DNA of 64,000 nt from Actinomycetospora sp. NBRC 106378. GTDB taxonomy: Bacteria; Actinomycetota; Actinomycetes; Mycobacteriales; Pseudonocardiaceae. Location of the stretch: assembly GCF_030269685.1 (NCBI RefSeq), contig NZ_BSTT01000012.1, positions 1-64,000 on the forward strand, read 5' to 3'. A program made the position numbers and the translations under genes. The first letter of the stretch is position 1; every line of letters starts with the position of its first letter. Of the stretch, positions 31,998 through 46,485 are shown one piece after another. The notes under the pieces were generated by a model, which did not search any database, had not been told where the DNA came from, and saw only the letters and a list, made by a program, of their open reading frames with translations.

Positions 31998-32846
31998 CTA
32001 GTCGCGCTCCGAGAGCGTGACCTCGATGCCGCCCGCCACGTCGGCGGAGATGTTGTAGATGAACGCCGACACGCTGGCCAACGCGGTGAACAGGATCGTG
32101 TTCACCACCCCGACGATGGCCGCCACGCCGAACACGCCGCCCGCGGTGATCAGCTGGCCACCGCCGCCGCCGGCGTCGGAGGTGAGGTCCTGGTAGGTGC
32201 CGTTGAGCTGCGCCCAGACGCCCATGCCGTCGAGCACGGCGTAGAGCACACCGACCGCGAACATCCACACGAAGAACAGCGCCACGCCCAGTACGAGGGC
32301 GAGCTTGAGCACCGACCACGGGTCGAACCGCTTGACCTGCAGGCTGGCCCGCCGCGGGACCTTCCCGCGAGAGGGCCGGGCGGTCAGGGGCTCGTCGTCG
32401 TCGAGGGGCGCGTCGAAGTCGGGCTCCGGCTCCGGGCGCGAGCCCGTCCGCATGCCGAGCTGCTCCGGCGAGAGCTGGTTCGTGGGAGCGTCGATGAGGG
32501 CCGTCGACGTCCGCCGGCCCTGCGCCGACCCCGGTCCCTCGGGCCGGGGCGACCCGGTCGCGGGCGTGCCGGCGGTCGGCGCCGCGCTCCCGCCGGTGGG
32601 CAGCGGGCCGGTCGGCGGACGGCGGTCCGCGACCGGGGCCGACGCGGGAGCAGCGCCCTCGCGGCCCTCGGGAGCGGACTCCGACGACCCGCGGGCGCCC
32701 GCGCGCTGCCAGGGCGGCGGCGGGCCGCCGGCCCGCTGGCCGCCCGGGCCCGACCCGCCCGCCGGGGACGAGTCGTCGCCGGTCGCGCTCGTGACGACCG
32801 TGTCCTCGGCGGACCCGCCGCTCTTGCTCTCGTCCGGTGTGCTCAC
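31998..32846 (-). CDS. DUF3566 transmembrane protein downstream of gyrA
   Basis: 282 residues. A low-complexity Gly/Pro/Ser-rich cytoplasmic head (about 1-165) precedes the DUF3566 domain: VKRFDPWSVLKLALVLGVALFFVWMFAVGVLYAVLDGMGVW, a first helix, then ITAGGVFGVAAIVGVVNTILFTALASVSAFIYN, a second, and a short VTLSERD tail. The family lies directly after gyrA in most actinobacteria. Its role is unknown. 55 bp separate it from gyrA, so it is probably co-transcribed. Confidence 0.93.
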   Translation of the reverse strand: MSTPDESKSGGSAEDTVVTSATGDDSSPAGGSGPGGQRAGGPPPPWQRAGARGSSESAPEGREGAAPASAPVADRRPPTGPLPTGGSAAPTAGTPATGSPRPEGPGSAQGRRTSTALIDAPTNQLSPEQLGMRTGSRPEPEPDFDAPLDDDEPLTARPSRGKVPRRASLQVKRFDPWSVLKLALVLGVALFFVWMFAVGVLYAVLDGMGVWAQLNGTYQDLTSDAGGGGGQLITAGGVFGVAAIVGVVNTILFTALASVSAFIYNISADVAGGIEVTLSERD

Positions 32847-32901
32847 GTGGCTCGTTCCGTCGTCAGGGAGGTCGGGGCGGGTCCGGGTGTGGCCCGGCTC
32901 G

Positions 32902-35415
<2,514 letters not shown>

Positions 35416-35653
35416 GCGGTGTCCACTCCACTCCTGGGCGCCCCCGGGGCGCGGCCGGTCACCGCGTCGAACACATCAGGGGCGTGCCCGTCCGCCGGAC
35501 GCCGACACGCCGGGTCCGACACCCCCGATTCTACCGAGCGCGGCGACGATCACGTGGGCGCCCCGCGGGAATCCGCGCCGGTCAGGACGGGGACGACGCC
35601 CGCACCCCTGCGCCGTCGTCGGGACGGCCGACCGGCTCGCGGCGGGGGTGCGG

Positions 35654-36397
35654 TCAGGGGAGGGTCAGCACCCGTTCCGCCGGGAGGAAGCAGACGTTGC
35701 GCCGGCCGTCGTCGGCGTGGCGCGGGAGCCAGGCTCCCCGCCAGGTCCGGGCGAGGTAGTCCCGCTCCGCGAGGTCCTCGACCACCGCGGCCACCGTGGT
35801 GCCGAAGCGCGCCAGGTGACGGTCCTCGAGCTCGAGCATCAGCACGGGGCGGAGGCTCTCCAGCGTCTTCGCCCCACCGGCGAGCAGCGTCGCCTCGGCG
35901 CCCTCGATGTCGGCCTTCACGAGGTCGAGCCGGTCGAGCTCCAGGTCGGCGACCAGCTCGTCGAGCGTCGACACGGTCACCGGGACCTCGTCGTGGCGGG
36001 CGAACTCGGCGTTCGAGCCCAGCCCGTCCGCACCCGTCGTCAGGAAGGCGCGGCCGTGGACCGGCAGGAGGTGACGGCGGGGCAGGGACAGCGCGCCGGT
36101 GCCCGGGACCGCCCCGAGGGCGGTGCGGTGCACGGTGACGTGCTCCGCCCCCAGCAGCGCGCGGGCGGCACCGACGAAGCGGGCGGGACCGGGCTGCGGC
36201 TCGACGGCGTGCACGCGGCCCTGCGGACCGACCAGTCCGGCGAGGGTCCAGGTGTAGAGACCGAACTCCGCGCCGACGTCGACGCACACCGACCCGGGCC
36301 CCACGAACTCCGCGAGGCCGACGACCTCGTCCTCGAGGAACCAGGCGTGCGGCGCGACCGTCCGCAGCAGTCGGCTCAACCCAGCGGTGGTGTCCAC
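35654..36397 (-). CDS. FkbM family methyltransferase
   Basis: 247 residues. SAM-binding motif I is VCVDVGAEFGLYTWTLAGLVG (about residues 36-56), then VHAVEPQPGPARFVGAARALLG, and the FkbM motif DLVKADIEGAEATLLAGG with strand LMLELEDRHL. FkbM enzymes O-methylate hydroxyl groups of polyketides, sugars or lipids; the acceptor is unknown. It lies between gyrB and gyrA, same strand, 105 bp after the gyrB stop. Nothing around it suggests a pathway, so I read it as an insertion into the gyr operon. Confidence 0.88.
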   Translation of the reverse strand: MDTTAGLSRLLRTVAPHAWFLEDEVVGLAEFVGPGSVCVDVGAEFGLYTWTLAGLVGPQGRVHAVEPQPGPARFVGAARALLGAEHVTVHRTALGAVPGTGALSLPRRHLLPVHGRAFLTTGADGLGSNAEFARHDEVPVTVSTLDELVADLELDRLDLVKADIEGAEATLLAGGAKTLESLRPVLMLELEDRHLARFGTTVAAVVEDLAERDYLARTWRGAWLPRHADDGRRNVCFLPAERVLTLP

Positions 36398-36460
36398 TGC
36401 GCCGCACCCTTCCCTCCGGCGCGTCCGGACGGACGCACCGGGGGGAGGGTAGCGATCGAC

Positions 36461-36474
36461 GTTTCCCGTGGAAC
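36461..36474. promoter_or_regulatory. Degenerate parS-like 14-mer
   Basis: GTTTCCCGTGGAAC differs at one base from the site GTTTCACGTGGAAC at 49142. The mismatch removes the central CACGTG. It lies between gyrB and the FkbM gene. ParB binding is possible but weaker. Confidence 0.35.
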
Positions 36475-36502
36475 GTCAGACGTCCCCCGACGCCGCGCTC
36501 GC

Positions 36503-38605
<2,103 letters not shown>

Positions 38606-38723
38606 TCAGCGCGTCGCAGAGCGCCTGGGCGCGTCGGGGGAGGGTCCTGACGGCGGGTCGGGCGGTCGCCAGGCCCCTGGGCGCGGTCAACGGGCGCTGA
38701 GAGCGCCTGGACCGGCCGCGGGC

Positions 38724-39593
38724 TCAGCCGTACGTGTCCCGGGGTCCGCGGCCGGACACGTGGCGCGGACCCCGCCGCCAGCTCGGCGCCGTCGGGCCGT
38801 GGATGCGCATCGCCTTCACGACGCCGGGTCCGAGGCCCGCCGCGATGCGCCCGAGGAGCTGGCGCTGCAGCAGCCGCAGCTGGGTCGCCCACGCCGTCGA
38901 GTCGGCCTGGACGGTGAGCTCGCCGTCGCGCAGCGCGGTCGGGGTGGCGTGCTCGGCCACCTCCGGGCCGACCAGCTCGGCCCAGCGCCCGAACACCGAG
39001 CCGTTCGCCAGCCGGGGTGCCCAGCCCCGCTGTGTGGAGAGCCGGGACGCGAGCCGGCCGAGGGTCTGCGGGTCGCGGTCGTCGGCGCCCGGGCCCGACC
39101 ACCGGCGGCGCCGGCGGCGGGTCTGGTCCGCCGGTTCGCGGCGTGCGGCCCGCCGCGGCCGGCCCGGGGTCACCCCCCGTTCGGCCTGCCGGGCCCGGGC
39201 GGCGTCCAGCGCGGCGCGGGCGATGTCGCTGCCGCGCGGGCGGTCGGGGTCTGCCCCGTGTGGGTCCGCCTCACCGCGCTCGATCGGCTCGTCGTCCCGG
39301 GCACCCTCCGTGGTGGCCGTTGCTCCGGTCGGGGCGCCGCGCGGGCCGAGCCGGGCGGGCGGGAGGACGACCGGGTCCGTCTCCGTATCCGGGGTGTGGA
39401 CGGCGAGTTCCGTGACGTCGAGCAGCCCCTGCAGGTCATCCCCCGGATCCGGGCGGCCACGGCGTCCCGGTCGGCGCCTCGACCCCGAGTTGTCCACAGC
39501 ATCCACAGGTCTGTCCCCAGCTTCCCGGCCGTCTTCACCGATTCGGCTCACCAGGATCCACCCCGGTCGTCCGTCACGACGCGACACCGTCAC
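38724..39593 (-). CDS. dciA: DciA-type DUF721 protein (helicase loading/replication)
   Basis: 289 residues. A long charged, disordered head (about 1-190, with runs of Arg) and a C-terminal DUF721 domain: [73 protein letters not shown]. DciA proteins work with the replicative helicase DnaB in bacteria that lack DnaC. The GTG at 39593 overlaps the recF stop by 20 bp, which fits translational coupling, but an internal start is possible because the head is weakly conserved. Three DnaA-box-like sequences lie within its 5' part. Confidence 0.85.
   Translation of the reverse strand: MTVSRRDGRPGWILVSRIGEDGREAGDRPVDAVDNSGSRRRPGRRGRPDPGDDLQGLLDVTELAVHTPDTETDPVVLPPARLGPRGAPTGATATTEGARDDEPIERGEADPHGADPDRPRGSDIARAALDAARARQAERGVTPGRPRRAARREPADQTRRRRRRWSGPGADDRDPQTLGRLASRLSTQRGWAPRLANGSVFGRWAELVGPEVAEHATPTALRDGELTVQADSTAWATQLRLLQRQLLGRIAAGLGPGVVKAMRIHGPTAPSWRRGPRHVSGRGPRDTYG
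39490..39519. promoter_or_regulatory. Cluster of three DnaA-box-like sequences inside dciA
   Basis: TTGTCCACA (39490-39498, the consensus of high-GC actinobacteria), GCATCCACA (39499-39507, directly adjoining) and CTGTCCCCA (39511-39519), all in the same orientation within 30 bp. They lie in the disordered 5' part of dciA and may bind DnaA. Confidence 0.55.
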
Positions 39594-40743
39594 GCACGGT
39601 GCCTGCCTCGATCACATAGCGTGTGCCATTCAGGACGGACGGCACGTCGTCGTCCACGGCCGCCGTCACGAGCACCTGTTCGGCCCGGGCGGCGGTCCGC
39701 GCGAGGGCGTCCCGGCGCCGCGCGTCGAGCTCGGCGAAGACGTCGTCGAGCACCAGGATCGGCTCCGAGCCCTCCTCGCGGAGCAGCTCGAACCCGCCGA
39801 GGCGCAGGGCGAGGGCGAGCGCCCAGGACTCGCCGTGGCTCGCGAAGCCCTTCGCCGGGCCCTCCCCGAGGCTGAGGTCGAGCTCGTCGCGGTGCGGGCC
39901 CACGAGGCACACCCCGCGCTCGATCTCCTGGTCCCGACGCCGGCCGATCTCCTCGAGCAGCGCCACCTCCACCGCGGCGGCCAGCTCCGCGTGCGCGGCG
40001 CCGCCGGTCACGTCGTCCTGCCCGTCGGCGGTGCCCGCCAGCTCGTCGACCGCGGCCACCTTGGAGCGGTAGCGCGCGCCGACCGGGACCGACTCCGGCG
40101 CGACCGCCGCGTACGCGGCCGTGACGTGCGGGGCCAGCGCCGCAGCGAGCTGGATGCGTCCCGCGGTGAGGGCGGCCCCGGCGCGCGCGAGGTGGGCGTC
40201 CCAGACCTCGAGCGTGCTCGTGTCGCCGCGGGCGTGCCGGGCGGTCTTGAGCAGGGCCGACCGCTGCCGGAGCACCTTCTCGTAGTCGGCCCGGACGCCC
40301 GCCCAGCGCGGCGCGCGGGCCACCAGCAGCTCGTCGAGGAACCCGCGGCGCTCCCCGGGGTCGCCCCGGACCAGCGCGAGGTCCTCGGGGGCGAACACGA
40401 CCGTACGGACGATCCCCAGGATGTCCCGGGCCCGCGTCACCGGGGACCGGTTCACCCGGGCCCGGTTGGCCTTGCCCGGCTGGATCTCGACCTGGACGGT
40501 CAGTTCCCGCCCGTCGTTGACCACCGTGGCGCGAACCTGGGCGGCGGCCGCGCCCCGCCGCACGAGCGGTGCATCGGACGACACCCGGTGCGAGCCGAGG
40601 GTGGCCAGGTACCCGACGGCCTCCACGAGGTTCGTCTTCCCCTGGCCGTTCGCCCCGACCAGCACCGACACCCCGGGGGAGAACGTCAGGTCGGCCTGCG
40701 CCCACGACCGGAAGTCGGTGACCGACAGCTCCCTCACGTACAT
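39574..40743 (-). CDS. recF: DNA replication and repair protein RecF
   Basis: 389 residues. SMC-like ATPase: Walker [10 protein letters not shown] (30-38), ABC signature region [13 protein letters not shown], Walker [13 protein letters not shown]. It binds at gaps and helps RecOR load RecA. The ATG at 40743 is chosen because [14 protein letters not shown] is the conserved start; upstream sequence in the frame is not conserved-looking. It is followed by dciA with a 20-bp overlap and preceded by gnd (62 bp). Confidence 0.97.
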   Translation of the reverse strand: MYVRELSVTDFRSWAQADLTFSPGVSVLVGANGQGKTNLVEAVGYLATLGSHRVSSDAPLVRRGAAAAQVRATVVNDGRELTVQVEIQPGKANRARVNRSPVTRARDILGIVRTVVFAPEDLALVRGDPGERRGFLDELLVARAPRWAGVRADYEKVLRQRSALLKTARHARGDTSTLEVWDAHLARAGAALTAGRIQLAAALAPHVTAAYAAVAPESVPVGARYRSKVAAVDELAGTADGQDDVTGGAAHAELAAAVEVALLEEIGRRRDQEIERGVCLVGPHRDELDLSLGEGPAKGFASHGESWALALALRLGGFELLREEGSEPILVLDDVFAELDARRRDALARTAARAEQVLVTAAVDDDVPSVLNGTRYVIEAGTVRDGVAS

Positions 40744-40805
40744 CGGTGCTCCCCTCGCTCCGCCCGGGTCGTCCTCGGTGTCGCTCCGCTCCCGGGCGGC
40801 GCGGC

Positions 40806-41717
40806 TCAGCCGCCGGTGGGCGGCTCGTTCGCGGCCTCGCCCGCCTTGTGCACGGCGTGGCCCCCGAACTGGGCGCGCAGCGCGGCCACGGCCTTCATCG
40901 CGGGTGAGTCGGTCTGCCGCGAGGCGAAGCGGGCGAACAGGGCCGCCGAGATCACCGGGAGCGGCACGGCGTGCACGATGGCCTCGTCGACCGTCCACCG
41001 GCCCTCGCCGGAGTCCTCGGCGTATCCGGTGATCTGGTCGAGGTGCGGGTCGGCCTCCAGCGCGAGGACCATGAGGTCGAGCAGCCAGCTCCGGACGACC
41101 GTGCCCCGGCTCCACGCCTTCATCACGGCGCCGACGTCGGTGACCGGGCCGCCGGCGCTGAGCAGCTCGTATCCCTCGGCGTAGGCCTGCATCAGGCCGT
41201 ACTCCACGCCGTTGTGCACCATCTTCGCGTAGTGCCCCGCCCCGACCGGACCGGCGTGGGCGAAGCCCTCCTCGCGCGGTCCCTCCGGGCGCAGCGCGTC
41301 GAACACCGGCATGAGGCGCTCGATGTCCTCGTCGGAGCCGCCCGCCATGAGGCCGTAGCCCTCGGTGCGGCCCCAGACGCCGCCGGAGACGCCGCAGTCC
41401 GCGTAGTGGATCCCGTGGGCGTTGAGGCGCTCTGCGTGCACGGTGTCGTCGGTGAACCGGCTGTTCCCGCCGTCGACCACGAGGTCACCGGACTCCAGCA
41501 GCCCGGCGAGGCTCTCCACCGTCGAGTGGGTGGGGTCGCCGGACGGCACCATCAGCCAGACCGTCCGCGGCGCCTCGAGGGCCTTCACCAGCTCCTCGAG
41601 GGACTGCACGTCCCCGGAGCCGTCGTTCGCGTACCCGACGACCTCGTGACCGGCGGCACGGAGCCGCTCGGCCATGTTGCCGCCCATCCGACCGAGCCCG
41701 ACCATTCCCAGCTGCAC
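40806..41717 (-). CDS. gnd: 6-phosphogluconate dehydrogenase, short (GndA/YqeC) type
   Basis: 303 residues. N-terminal NAD(P)-binding GLGRMGGNM (7-15), [10 protein letters not shown], then the substrate motif [20 protein letters not shown] and [21 protein letters not shown]. It oxidatively decarboxylates 6-phosphogluconate to ribulose 5-phosphate. The short type is about 300 residues rather than 470 and is often NAD-linked; cofactor use is inferred. It lies between dnaN and recF, as in many actinobacteria. Confidence 0.95.
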   Translation of the reverse strand: MQLGMVGLGRMGGNMAERLRAAGHEVVGYANDGSGDVQSLEELVKALEAPRTVWLMVPSGDPTHSTVESLAGLLESGDLVVDGGNSRFTDDTVHAERLNAHGIHYADCGVSGGVWGRTEGYGLMAGGSDEDIERLMPVFDALRPEGPREEGFAHAGPVGAGHYAKMVHNGVEYGLMQAYAEGYELLSAGGPVTDVGAVMKAWSRGTVVRSWLLDLMVLALEADPHLDQITGYAEDSGEGRWTVDEAIVHAVPLPVISAALFARFASRQTDSPAMKAVAALRAQFGGHAVHKAGEAANEPPTGG

Positions 41718-41830
41718 CGCGATCCGCTCCCTTGTCCCGTGACGTGGGGTCGAGCTCCGCTGCGTCTCCCCCGGCGTGGCCGTCCGCGTCTCCTACCCCG
41801 GATCGGGGTCCGTCATCGCAGGGCGTCCGA

Positions 41831-43051
41831 TCAGCCGGGGAGGCGCACCGGCATCAACAGGTAGAGGTAACCCGGCCGGGGCTCGGGCAACGAGGCGTCC
41901 GTCTCGGGACCCGGCTCCACCGCCGTCGCACCCTGGCCGGCGGTCTCGTCCTCGGACGCGCCCTCGCCGGGTGCACCGGCCGGACGGAGCAGGGCGGGCC
42001 GGCTCGGCGTGGTGAACGACAGGTGTGCGTGGTCGGCACCGAGCGCCCCGAGCCCGTCGAGCAGGTAGCCCGGGTTGAAGGCGATCGTCAGCGGCTCCCC
42101 CGCGAACGAGCAGGGCAGCTGCTCCTCGGCGCTGCCCTCGTCGTCGCCGCCCGCGGTCAGCCGCAGCGAGCCCTCGTCGAACTCGAGCCGCACCTGCGTG
42201 CCGCGCTCGGCGACCAGCGAGACGCGCTTGATGGCGTCGACCAGCGGCCCGATCTCGACGACCGCCGCCGAGGTGTGCTCCTTCGGCAGGAGCTGGCGGT
42301 AGCGCGGGAACTCGGCGTCGAGCAGGCGGGTGGTCGACCGGCGTCCGCCGCCGGACAGGCCGAGCAGACTGTCGCCGCGTCCCAGGGCGAGCTCGACGGT
42401 GCCGCCCGCCGACGTCAGCGTCTTGGCCGCCTCGGACAGGGTGCGCGCCGGGGCGAGGATCGCGGTGGGCTCGCCGTCGGCCGACGCCGGGTTCTCCCCG
42501 GGCTCCCAGGTGAACTCGCGGACCGCGAGCCGGAAGCGGTCGGTGGCGGCCATCGTCAGCGCGGAGCCGTCGATCTCGACGCGGATGCCGGTGAGCATCG
42601 GCAGCGTGTCGTCCCGACCCGCGGCCACGGCGACCTGCGAGACGGCGCGGGCGAAAACGTCGGGGGCGAGCTCCCCGACCACCGGGGGCATCTCCGGCAG
42701 TTGCGGGTAGTCCTCGGCGGACATCGTCGGCAGGCTGAAGCGCGCGTTGCCACAGCTCAGGGCGGCGCGCGGCCCGTCGACGGTGAGATCGACCGGATGC
42801 GGCGGGAGCGACTTGGTGATGTCGGCCAGCAGCCGCCCGGACACCAGGGCCCGGCCGCCGTCGCCGATCATCGCCGGCACCTCGACCCGGGCGGAGACCT
42901 CGTAGTCGAACCCCGAGACGGTGAGCGTGCCCTCGTCGGACGCGTCGAGCAGGACGCCGCCGAGGACCGGGACGGGCGCCCGGCTGGGCAGGCTGCGCGC
43001 GACGAAGGCCACCGCGTCGGCGAAGGCGTCGCGCTCCACGCGGAACTTCAT
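41831..43051 (-). CDS. dnaN: DNA polymerase III beta subunit (sliding clamp)
   Basis: 406 residues, from ATG at 43051 ([21 protein letters not shown]). Three clamp domains of about 120 residues; C-terminus [12 protein letters not shown] is the conserved clamp end. It tethers polymerase to DNA as a dimer ring. Between the last domain strands and that end there is an acidic/Gly/Pro insert of about 35 residues ([12 protein letters not shown] and on), which lengthens the protein relative to the usual 370-380. The spacer upstream is the presumed oriC. About 115 bp separate it from gnd. Confidence 0.97.
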   Translation of the reverse strand: MKFRVERDAFADAVAFVARSLPSRAPVPVLGGVLLDASDEGTLTVSGFDYEVSARVEVPAMIGDGGRALVSGRLLADITKSLPPHPVDLTVDGPRAALSCGNARFSLPTMSAEDYPQLPEMPPVVGELAPDVFARAVSQVAVAAGRDDTLPMLTGIRVEIDGSALTMAATDRFRLAVREFTWEPGENPASADGEPTAILAPARTLSEAAKTLTSAGGTVELALGRGDSLLGLSGGGRRSTTRLLDAEFPRYRQLLPKEHTSAAVVEIGPLVDAIKRVSLVAERGTQVRLEFDEGSLRLTAGGDDEGSAEEQLPCSFAGEPLTIAFNPGYLLDGLGALGADHAHLSFTTPSRPALLRPAGAPGEGASEDETAGQGATAVEPGPETDASLPEPRPGYLYLLMPVRLPG

Positions 43052-43202
43052 CGGTGGGTCTCCTGACGTCGGGTCGGGTGCCCGCCGCGGCTCCCAGGCC
43101 GTGTCGGCCCCGGATCCGGGCAGGTCGTCACGGTAGAGCCTGCCAGGGGGGTCCGACACTCCGGCCCTGTGCAGCGCCGGACGGCGCGAACGCTCCCCAA
43201 CC

Positions 43203-43240
43203 CCTGTTTTGAGAGGGATCTCTTCAAGAGAGAGAACAGG
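43203..43240. other. AT-richer segment with nested inverted repeats (possible unwinding element or dnaN promoter)
   Basis: CCTGTT (43203-43208) and AACAGG (43235-43240) bracket a segment that contains TCTCTT-C-AAGAGA (43219-43231 approximately). It is the only marked drop in GC within the spacer and lies about 150 bp upstream of dnaN. It may be the DNA unwinding element; alternatively it is the dnaN promoter region. Confidence 0.4.
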
Positions 43241-43845
43241 AATGACAGTAGGTCCTGTGGGCAGTGTGGAGCACTGCCGTCGATGCAGGTCGGGCGCTCC
43301 GGACCCGTGTGGAGCGACGGGGTCGGTGCGTGCCCGGATCCGGGGACGGATCGGCGTGTCAGGTGGACGGAGGCCGGGCACCCGCCTCCACCCACCCCTC
43401 CGTCCACCCGTGCGGGCCGGCTGTCCACAGACTTGTCCCCAGCTGTGGGTCGATCGGGAGTCGAACGATCGCGCAGCGCGACGACGCCACGATGAGCGGC
43501 GATCGTGCCGCGGGCGCCGGACGAGCGGTCACGCCGATCGTGTCCGCGTGTCGCCCTCTCCGAGCACCTGTGTCCAGATTTCGCTCACGCTGTGTCCGGA
43601 TCGGGGTGCCGACGGGCGCGCAGCGTGGTCGCACGGCCGTGGCCGGTCGTGGCGCGCGGTGGCCGGTCGGTCCGACGTCCCCGGGCGTCGACGGTGCTCG
43701 CGCCGGTGTGGATTCACCGCACGGACGTGCCGGGACGGCGTCGAGGTCCACCGGATCGGAGGAGCGACCCGGGCGGTCGTCCCGGGCGGCGGGGGCCTAG
43801 ACGGTCACTCCGGGCCGCGGGTGGCCCGGGCGTCCAGCCCGAGCG

Positions 43846-44091
43846 GCGAGGGTGACGTGGGGCAGGCGAGTGGGGCAGGCGGGCTGCCTGATGTGACTCT
43901 CGAGCCAGGCCGCGGGGTGGCCCGGGTGGTCACCACGAGCGGCGAGGGTGACGTGGGGCAGGCGGACGGGGCCGCCGGGATGCCTGATGTGCCCCTCGGG
44001 CCGGCCGCCGGAACCCGGGCGGTCACCCCGAGCCGCGAGGGTCACGTGGGGCAGGCGGGCGGGGCAGGCGGGCTGCCTGATGTGACCCTCG
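43846..44091. repeat. Three tandem 93-96-bp units, each an imperfect dyad (REP-like array)
   Basis: Anchors GCGAGGGTGAC/GTCAC-GTGG-GGCAGGC begin at 43846, 43942 and 44035; TGCCTGATGTG begins at 43885, 43981 and 44074. Each unit has a left arm (CGAGGGT-S-AC-N4-GGCAGG) and an inverted right arm (GCTGCC-N4-GTGAC-N-CTCG); arms of the third unit match at 17 of 21 positions. A further partial unit may precede at 43804-43845. The last unit ends 36 bp before the dnaA stop codon. Spacing is a multiple of three, so frames stay open, but this is not taken as coding. Confidence 0.8.
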
Positions 44092-44126
44092 GCCGGGCCG
44101 CGGCAGCACCCGCCGTCGGGAAGCCG

Positions 44127-45812
44127 TCAGCTGCGCGCGCGCTGCTTGATACGCGCGGTGAGCTCCTGGACCTGCTCGTAGGTCCGGCGGCGCTCCGCCA
44201 TCTCCTTGCGGATCTTCTTGTCCGCGTGCATGACCGTCGTGTGGTCGCGGTTGCCGAACATCTGCCCGATCCGGGGCAGGGACAGGTCCGTGAGCTCGCG
44301 GCACAGGTACATGGCGATCTGCCGGGAGAGGGCGAGGGCCTTGGTCTTGCCCGGCCCGGTGAGGTCGTCGATCGAGACGCCGTAGAACTCCGCCGTGACC
44401 GCCATGATCGTGGGCGCGGTGATCTCGGACTGCCGCGAGTCGGGGATGAGGTCGCGCAGCACGATCTCGGCGAGCTGCAGGTCGATCGGCTGCCGGTTGA
44501 GCGAGGCGAACGCGGTGACGCGGATCAGCGCGCCCTCGAGCTCGCGGATGTTGCGCTCGATCCGGTCCGCGATGAACTCCAGGACCTCCGGCGGCGCGGC
44601 CATCCGCTCGCCGGCCGCCTTCTTGCGCAGGATCGCGATGCGCGTCTCGAGCTCGGGCGGCTGGATGTCGGTGATCAGGCCCCACTCGAACCGCGTGCGC
44701 AGCCGGTCCTCGAGGGTCTCCAGGCGCTTCGGCGGCCGGTCGGAGGAGACCACGATCTGCTTGTTCGCATTGTGGAGGGTGTTGAAGGTGTGGAAGAACT
44801 CCTCCTGGGTTCCCTCCTTGCCCTCCAGGAACTGGATGTCGTCCACGAGCAGCACGTCGACGTCGCGATAGCGCCGCTGGAAGGCCACCTTGCGGTCGTC
44901 GCGCAGGGAGTTGATGAAGTCGTTGGTGAACTCCTCGGTCGACACGTACCGCACCCGCATGCCGGAGAAGAGCCGCTGGGCGTAGTGCCCGACGGCGTGC
45001 AGCAGGTGCGTCTTGCCGAGACCGGAGTCGCCCCAGACGAACAGCGGGTTATAGGCGCGGGCCGGCGCCTCCGCGACCGCGACCGCCGCCGCGTGGGCGA
45101 AGCGGTTGGAGGCGCCGATGACGAAGGTGTCGAAGAGGTACTTCTCGTTCAGCCGGGTCTGGGAGCGGGGCGCACCGCGCGCGCCGTCGCCGGGGATCTC
45201 CGGCTCGGGGCGGCTCGGCGGGGCCGCGGTGCGGCCGGGCGGGCTCCAGATCTCGTGGACAGCGGCGAGGCCGTCACGGACCTCGTCGACCTCCTCCTCC
45301 GGGTGCGAGCGGTCGGGATTGTGGGTCACCCTCCCGACGCCCGCGGCGGCCGCGATCGCGTCGGCCCGGTGCGAGCGCTCGCCGGTGAGGTAGCCGGTGT
45401 CGGGGCCGCCGTCGTCGTAGGCGGGCCGGGAGTACCCGTCGCCCGCGTACGGCTCGGGCGCCGGCGCCGACAGCCGCGGCAGCGGGGAGGTCTCGGGGCC
45501 GGTGCCCTGGTCGCCTCCCGAGCGGGCGCTGTGGTCGACCCGGACGGCGAGCTGCACCGGGCGGCCGATGCGCCGCGAGAGGGCGTCGACGATGGGGTCG
45601 CGCAGCGCCCGCTCGATGGCCTCCTTGGCGAACTCGCTCGGCGCGGCCAGCAGGGCGGTGTCGTCGAGCAGCCCCAGCGGCCGGGTGACACGGATCCAGG
45701 CACGTTGCTGGGCCGAGAGCGGGGCCCGGTCGGCCGGGTCGGTCGACGGGCTGGTGAGTTCCAGGACCACGTCTGCCCACGTCTGGTCGAGGTCGGAGAG
45801 CTGATCCGTCAC
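44127..45812 (-). CDS. dnaA: Chromosomal replication initiator protein DnaA
   Basis: 561 residues. Domain I (about 1-90), a long Pro/Gly-rich domain II (about 95-225, longer than in E. coli), AAA+ domain III with Walker [10 protein letters not shown] (about 258-266) and Walker [10 protein letters not shown], and the domain IV DNA-binding helix-turn-helix [15 protein letters not shown] (about 518-532). It opens oriC and loads the helicase. The GTG at 45812 gives [19 protein letters not shown]; upstream sequence in the frame has other composition. It ends in KQRARS next to the dyad array. Confidence 0.98.
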   Translation of the reverse strand: MTDQLSDLDQTWADVVLELTSPSTDPADRAPLSAQQRAWIRVTRPLGLLDDTALLAAPSEFAKEAIERALRDPIVDALSRRIGRPVQLAVRVDHSARSGGDQGTGPETSPLPRLSAPAPEPYAGDGYSRPAYDDGGPDTGYLTGERSHRADAIAAAAGVGRVTHNPDRSHPEEEVDEVRDGLAAVHEIWSPPGRTAAPPSRPEPEIPGDGARGAPRSQTRLNEKYLFDTFVIGASNRFAHAAAVAVAEAPARAYNPLFVWGDSGLGKTHLLHAVGHYAQRLFSGMRVRYVSTEEFTNDFINSLRDDRKVAFQRRYRDVDVLLVDDIQFLEGKEGTQEEFFHTFNTLHNANKQIVVSSDRPPKRLETLEDRLRTRFEWGLITDIQPPELETRIAILRKKAAGERMAAPPEVLEFIADRIERNIRELEGALIRVTAFASLNRQPIDLQLAEIVLRDLIPDSRQSEITAPTIMAVTAEFYGVSIDDLTGPGKTKALALSRQIAMYLCRELTDLSLPRIGQMFGNRDHTTVMHADKKIRKEMAERRRTYEQVQELTARIKQRARS

Positions 45813-46310
45813 TCGGTGCCCTCCCCTGACTTCCGATCCCGGGCGCGCGCGTCCACAGGCCTGTCCACAACTGTGCACGACGACGGGTCGCCGATCGCGC
45901 GGGCCCCCGCCCCCGGGGTCCGCACCGATTGCTGCTGTCCGCTCCGGCCCGGTCTGCTGACGGCCCCGTCCGCTGCGCCCTCCGCACGTGGGCCCTCGGC
46001 GCCGGTCGCCCGGCGGTGCCCGATCCGTCGTGGGGGTGCCGGACGCTAACAAGGCGGCCCACCGGCCCACAACCTCCGGGAGGTCCCGACGCCGTCGAGG
46101 CCGCCGACCCCGCCGCCCATCATGATCCCCGGCCTCGCGGAGGACCTCGAGGCGGGGCCGGGTCGGGGGGCGCCCCGGGGACTGGGCTACGCTGGCCATG
46201 ACCGGATCCGGGTCCGTCGTCCCAGGAAATCGTCCTGGGCGTCTCGGCGTGCCCCGGAACACCCGCGCTCCCCCACGACCAGGGGTGAGCCGACGCAGGA
46301 GTTCTCAGTC
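45813..46310. other. dnaA-rpmH intergenic region with two DnaA-box-like sequences
   Basis: Nearly 500 bp between divergent dnaA and rpmH. GCGTCCACA (45849-45857) and CTGTCCACA (45861-45869) lie about 37-57 bp upstream of the dnaA start, in position for autoregulation. CTACGCT near 46189-46195 may be part of the rpmH promoter. The rest shows no gene; a Gly/Pro-rich open frame on the plus strand ahead of rpmH is rejected. Confidence 0.5.
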
Positions 46311-46454
46311 GTGGCCAAGGGCAAGCGCACGTTCCAGCCGAACAACCGTCGTCGGTCGAAGACCCACGGCTTCCGGCTGCGCATGTCGACGCGCGCCGGC
46401 CGTGCGGTGCTGGCGAACCGCCGCCGCAAGGGCCGCGCCGAGCTCTCGGCCTGA
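46311..46454 (+). CDS. rpmH: 50S ribosomal protein L34
   Basis: 47 residues, [20 protein letters not shown] then [26 protein letters not shown]: the complete L34 protein. GTG start with GGAG about 9 bp upstream. First gene of the rpmH-rnpA-yidD-yidC-jag-rsmG-parAB run. Confidence 0.98.
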   Translation: MAKGKRTFQPNNRRRSKTHGFRLRMSTRAGRAVLANRRRKGRAELSA

Positions 46455-46485
46455 TCCTCCGCGCCGAGCCGGTCGAGGTCCGTGC

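Larger units (their letters stand above)
43052..44126. other. dnaA-dnaN spacer, candidate oriC
   Basis: A 1075-bp gene-free stretch in the place where actinobacterial oriC lies. DnaA-box-like sequences seen: CTGTCCACA (43421-43429) and TTGTCCCCA (43433-43441) in one pair, and looser TGTGGAGCA (43265-43273), TGTGGAGCG (43308-43316) and TGTGGATTC (43707-43715) on the other strand. No perfect TTGTCCACA is present. 43203-43250 is clearly AT-richer. The 3' third holds the dyad array. Open frames here are on both strands and none looks coding. Confidence 0.7.

Noticed and set aside
43797-44045. Minus-strand frame of about 80 residues through the dyad array
   Set aside because: Its repeats only follow the 93/96-bp period of the DNA; no start signal and equally open frames on the other strand.
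43209-46049. Very long plus-strand open frame across the dnaA-dnaN spacer and antisense to dnaA
   Set aside because: It is a shadow of the GC-rich third positions of dnaA; no domain appears and dnaA on the other strand is certain.
46122-46310. Extended rpmH start giving an N-terminal extension
   Set aside because: L34 is 45-47 residues; the extension has no conservation and the GTG at 46311 has a ribosome site.
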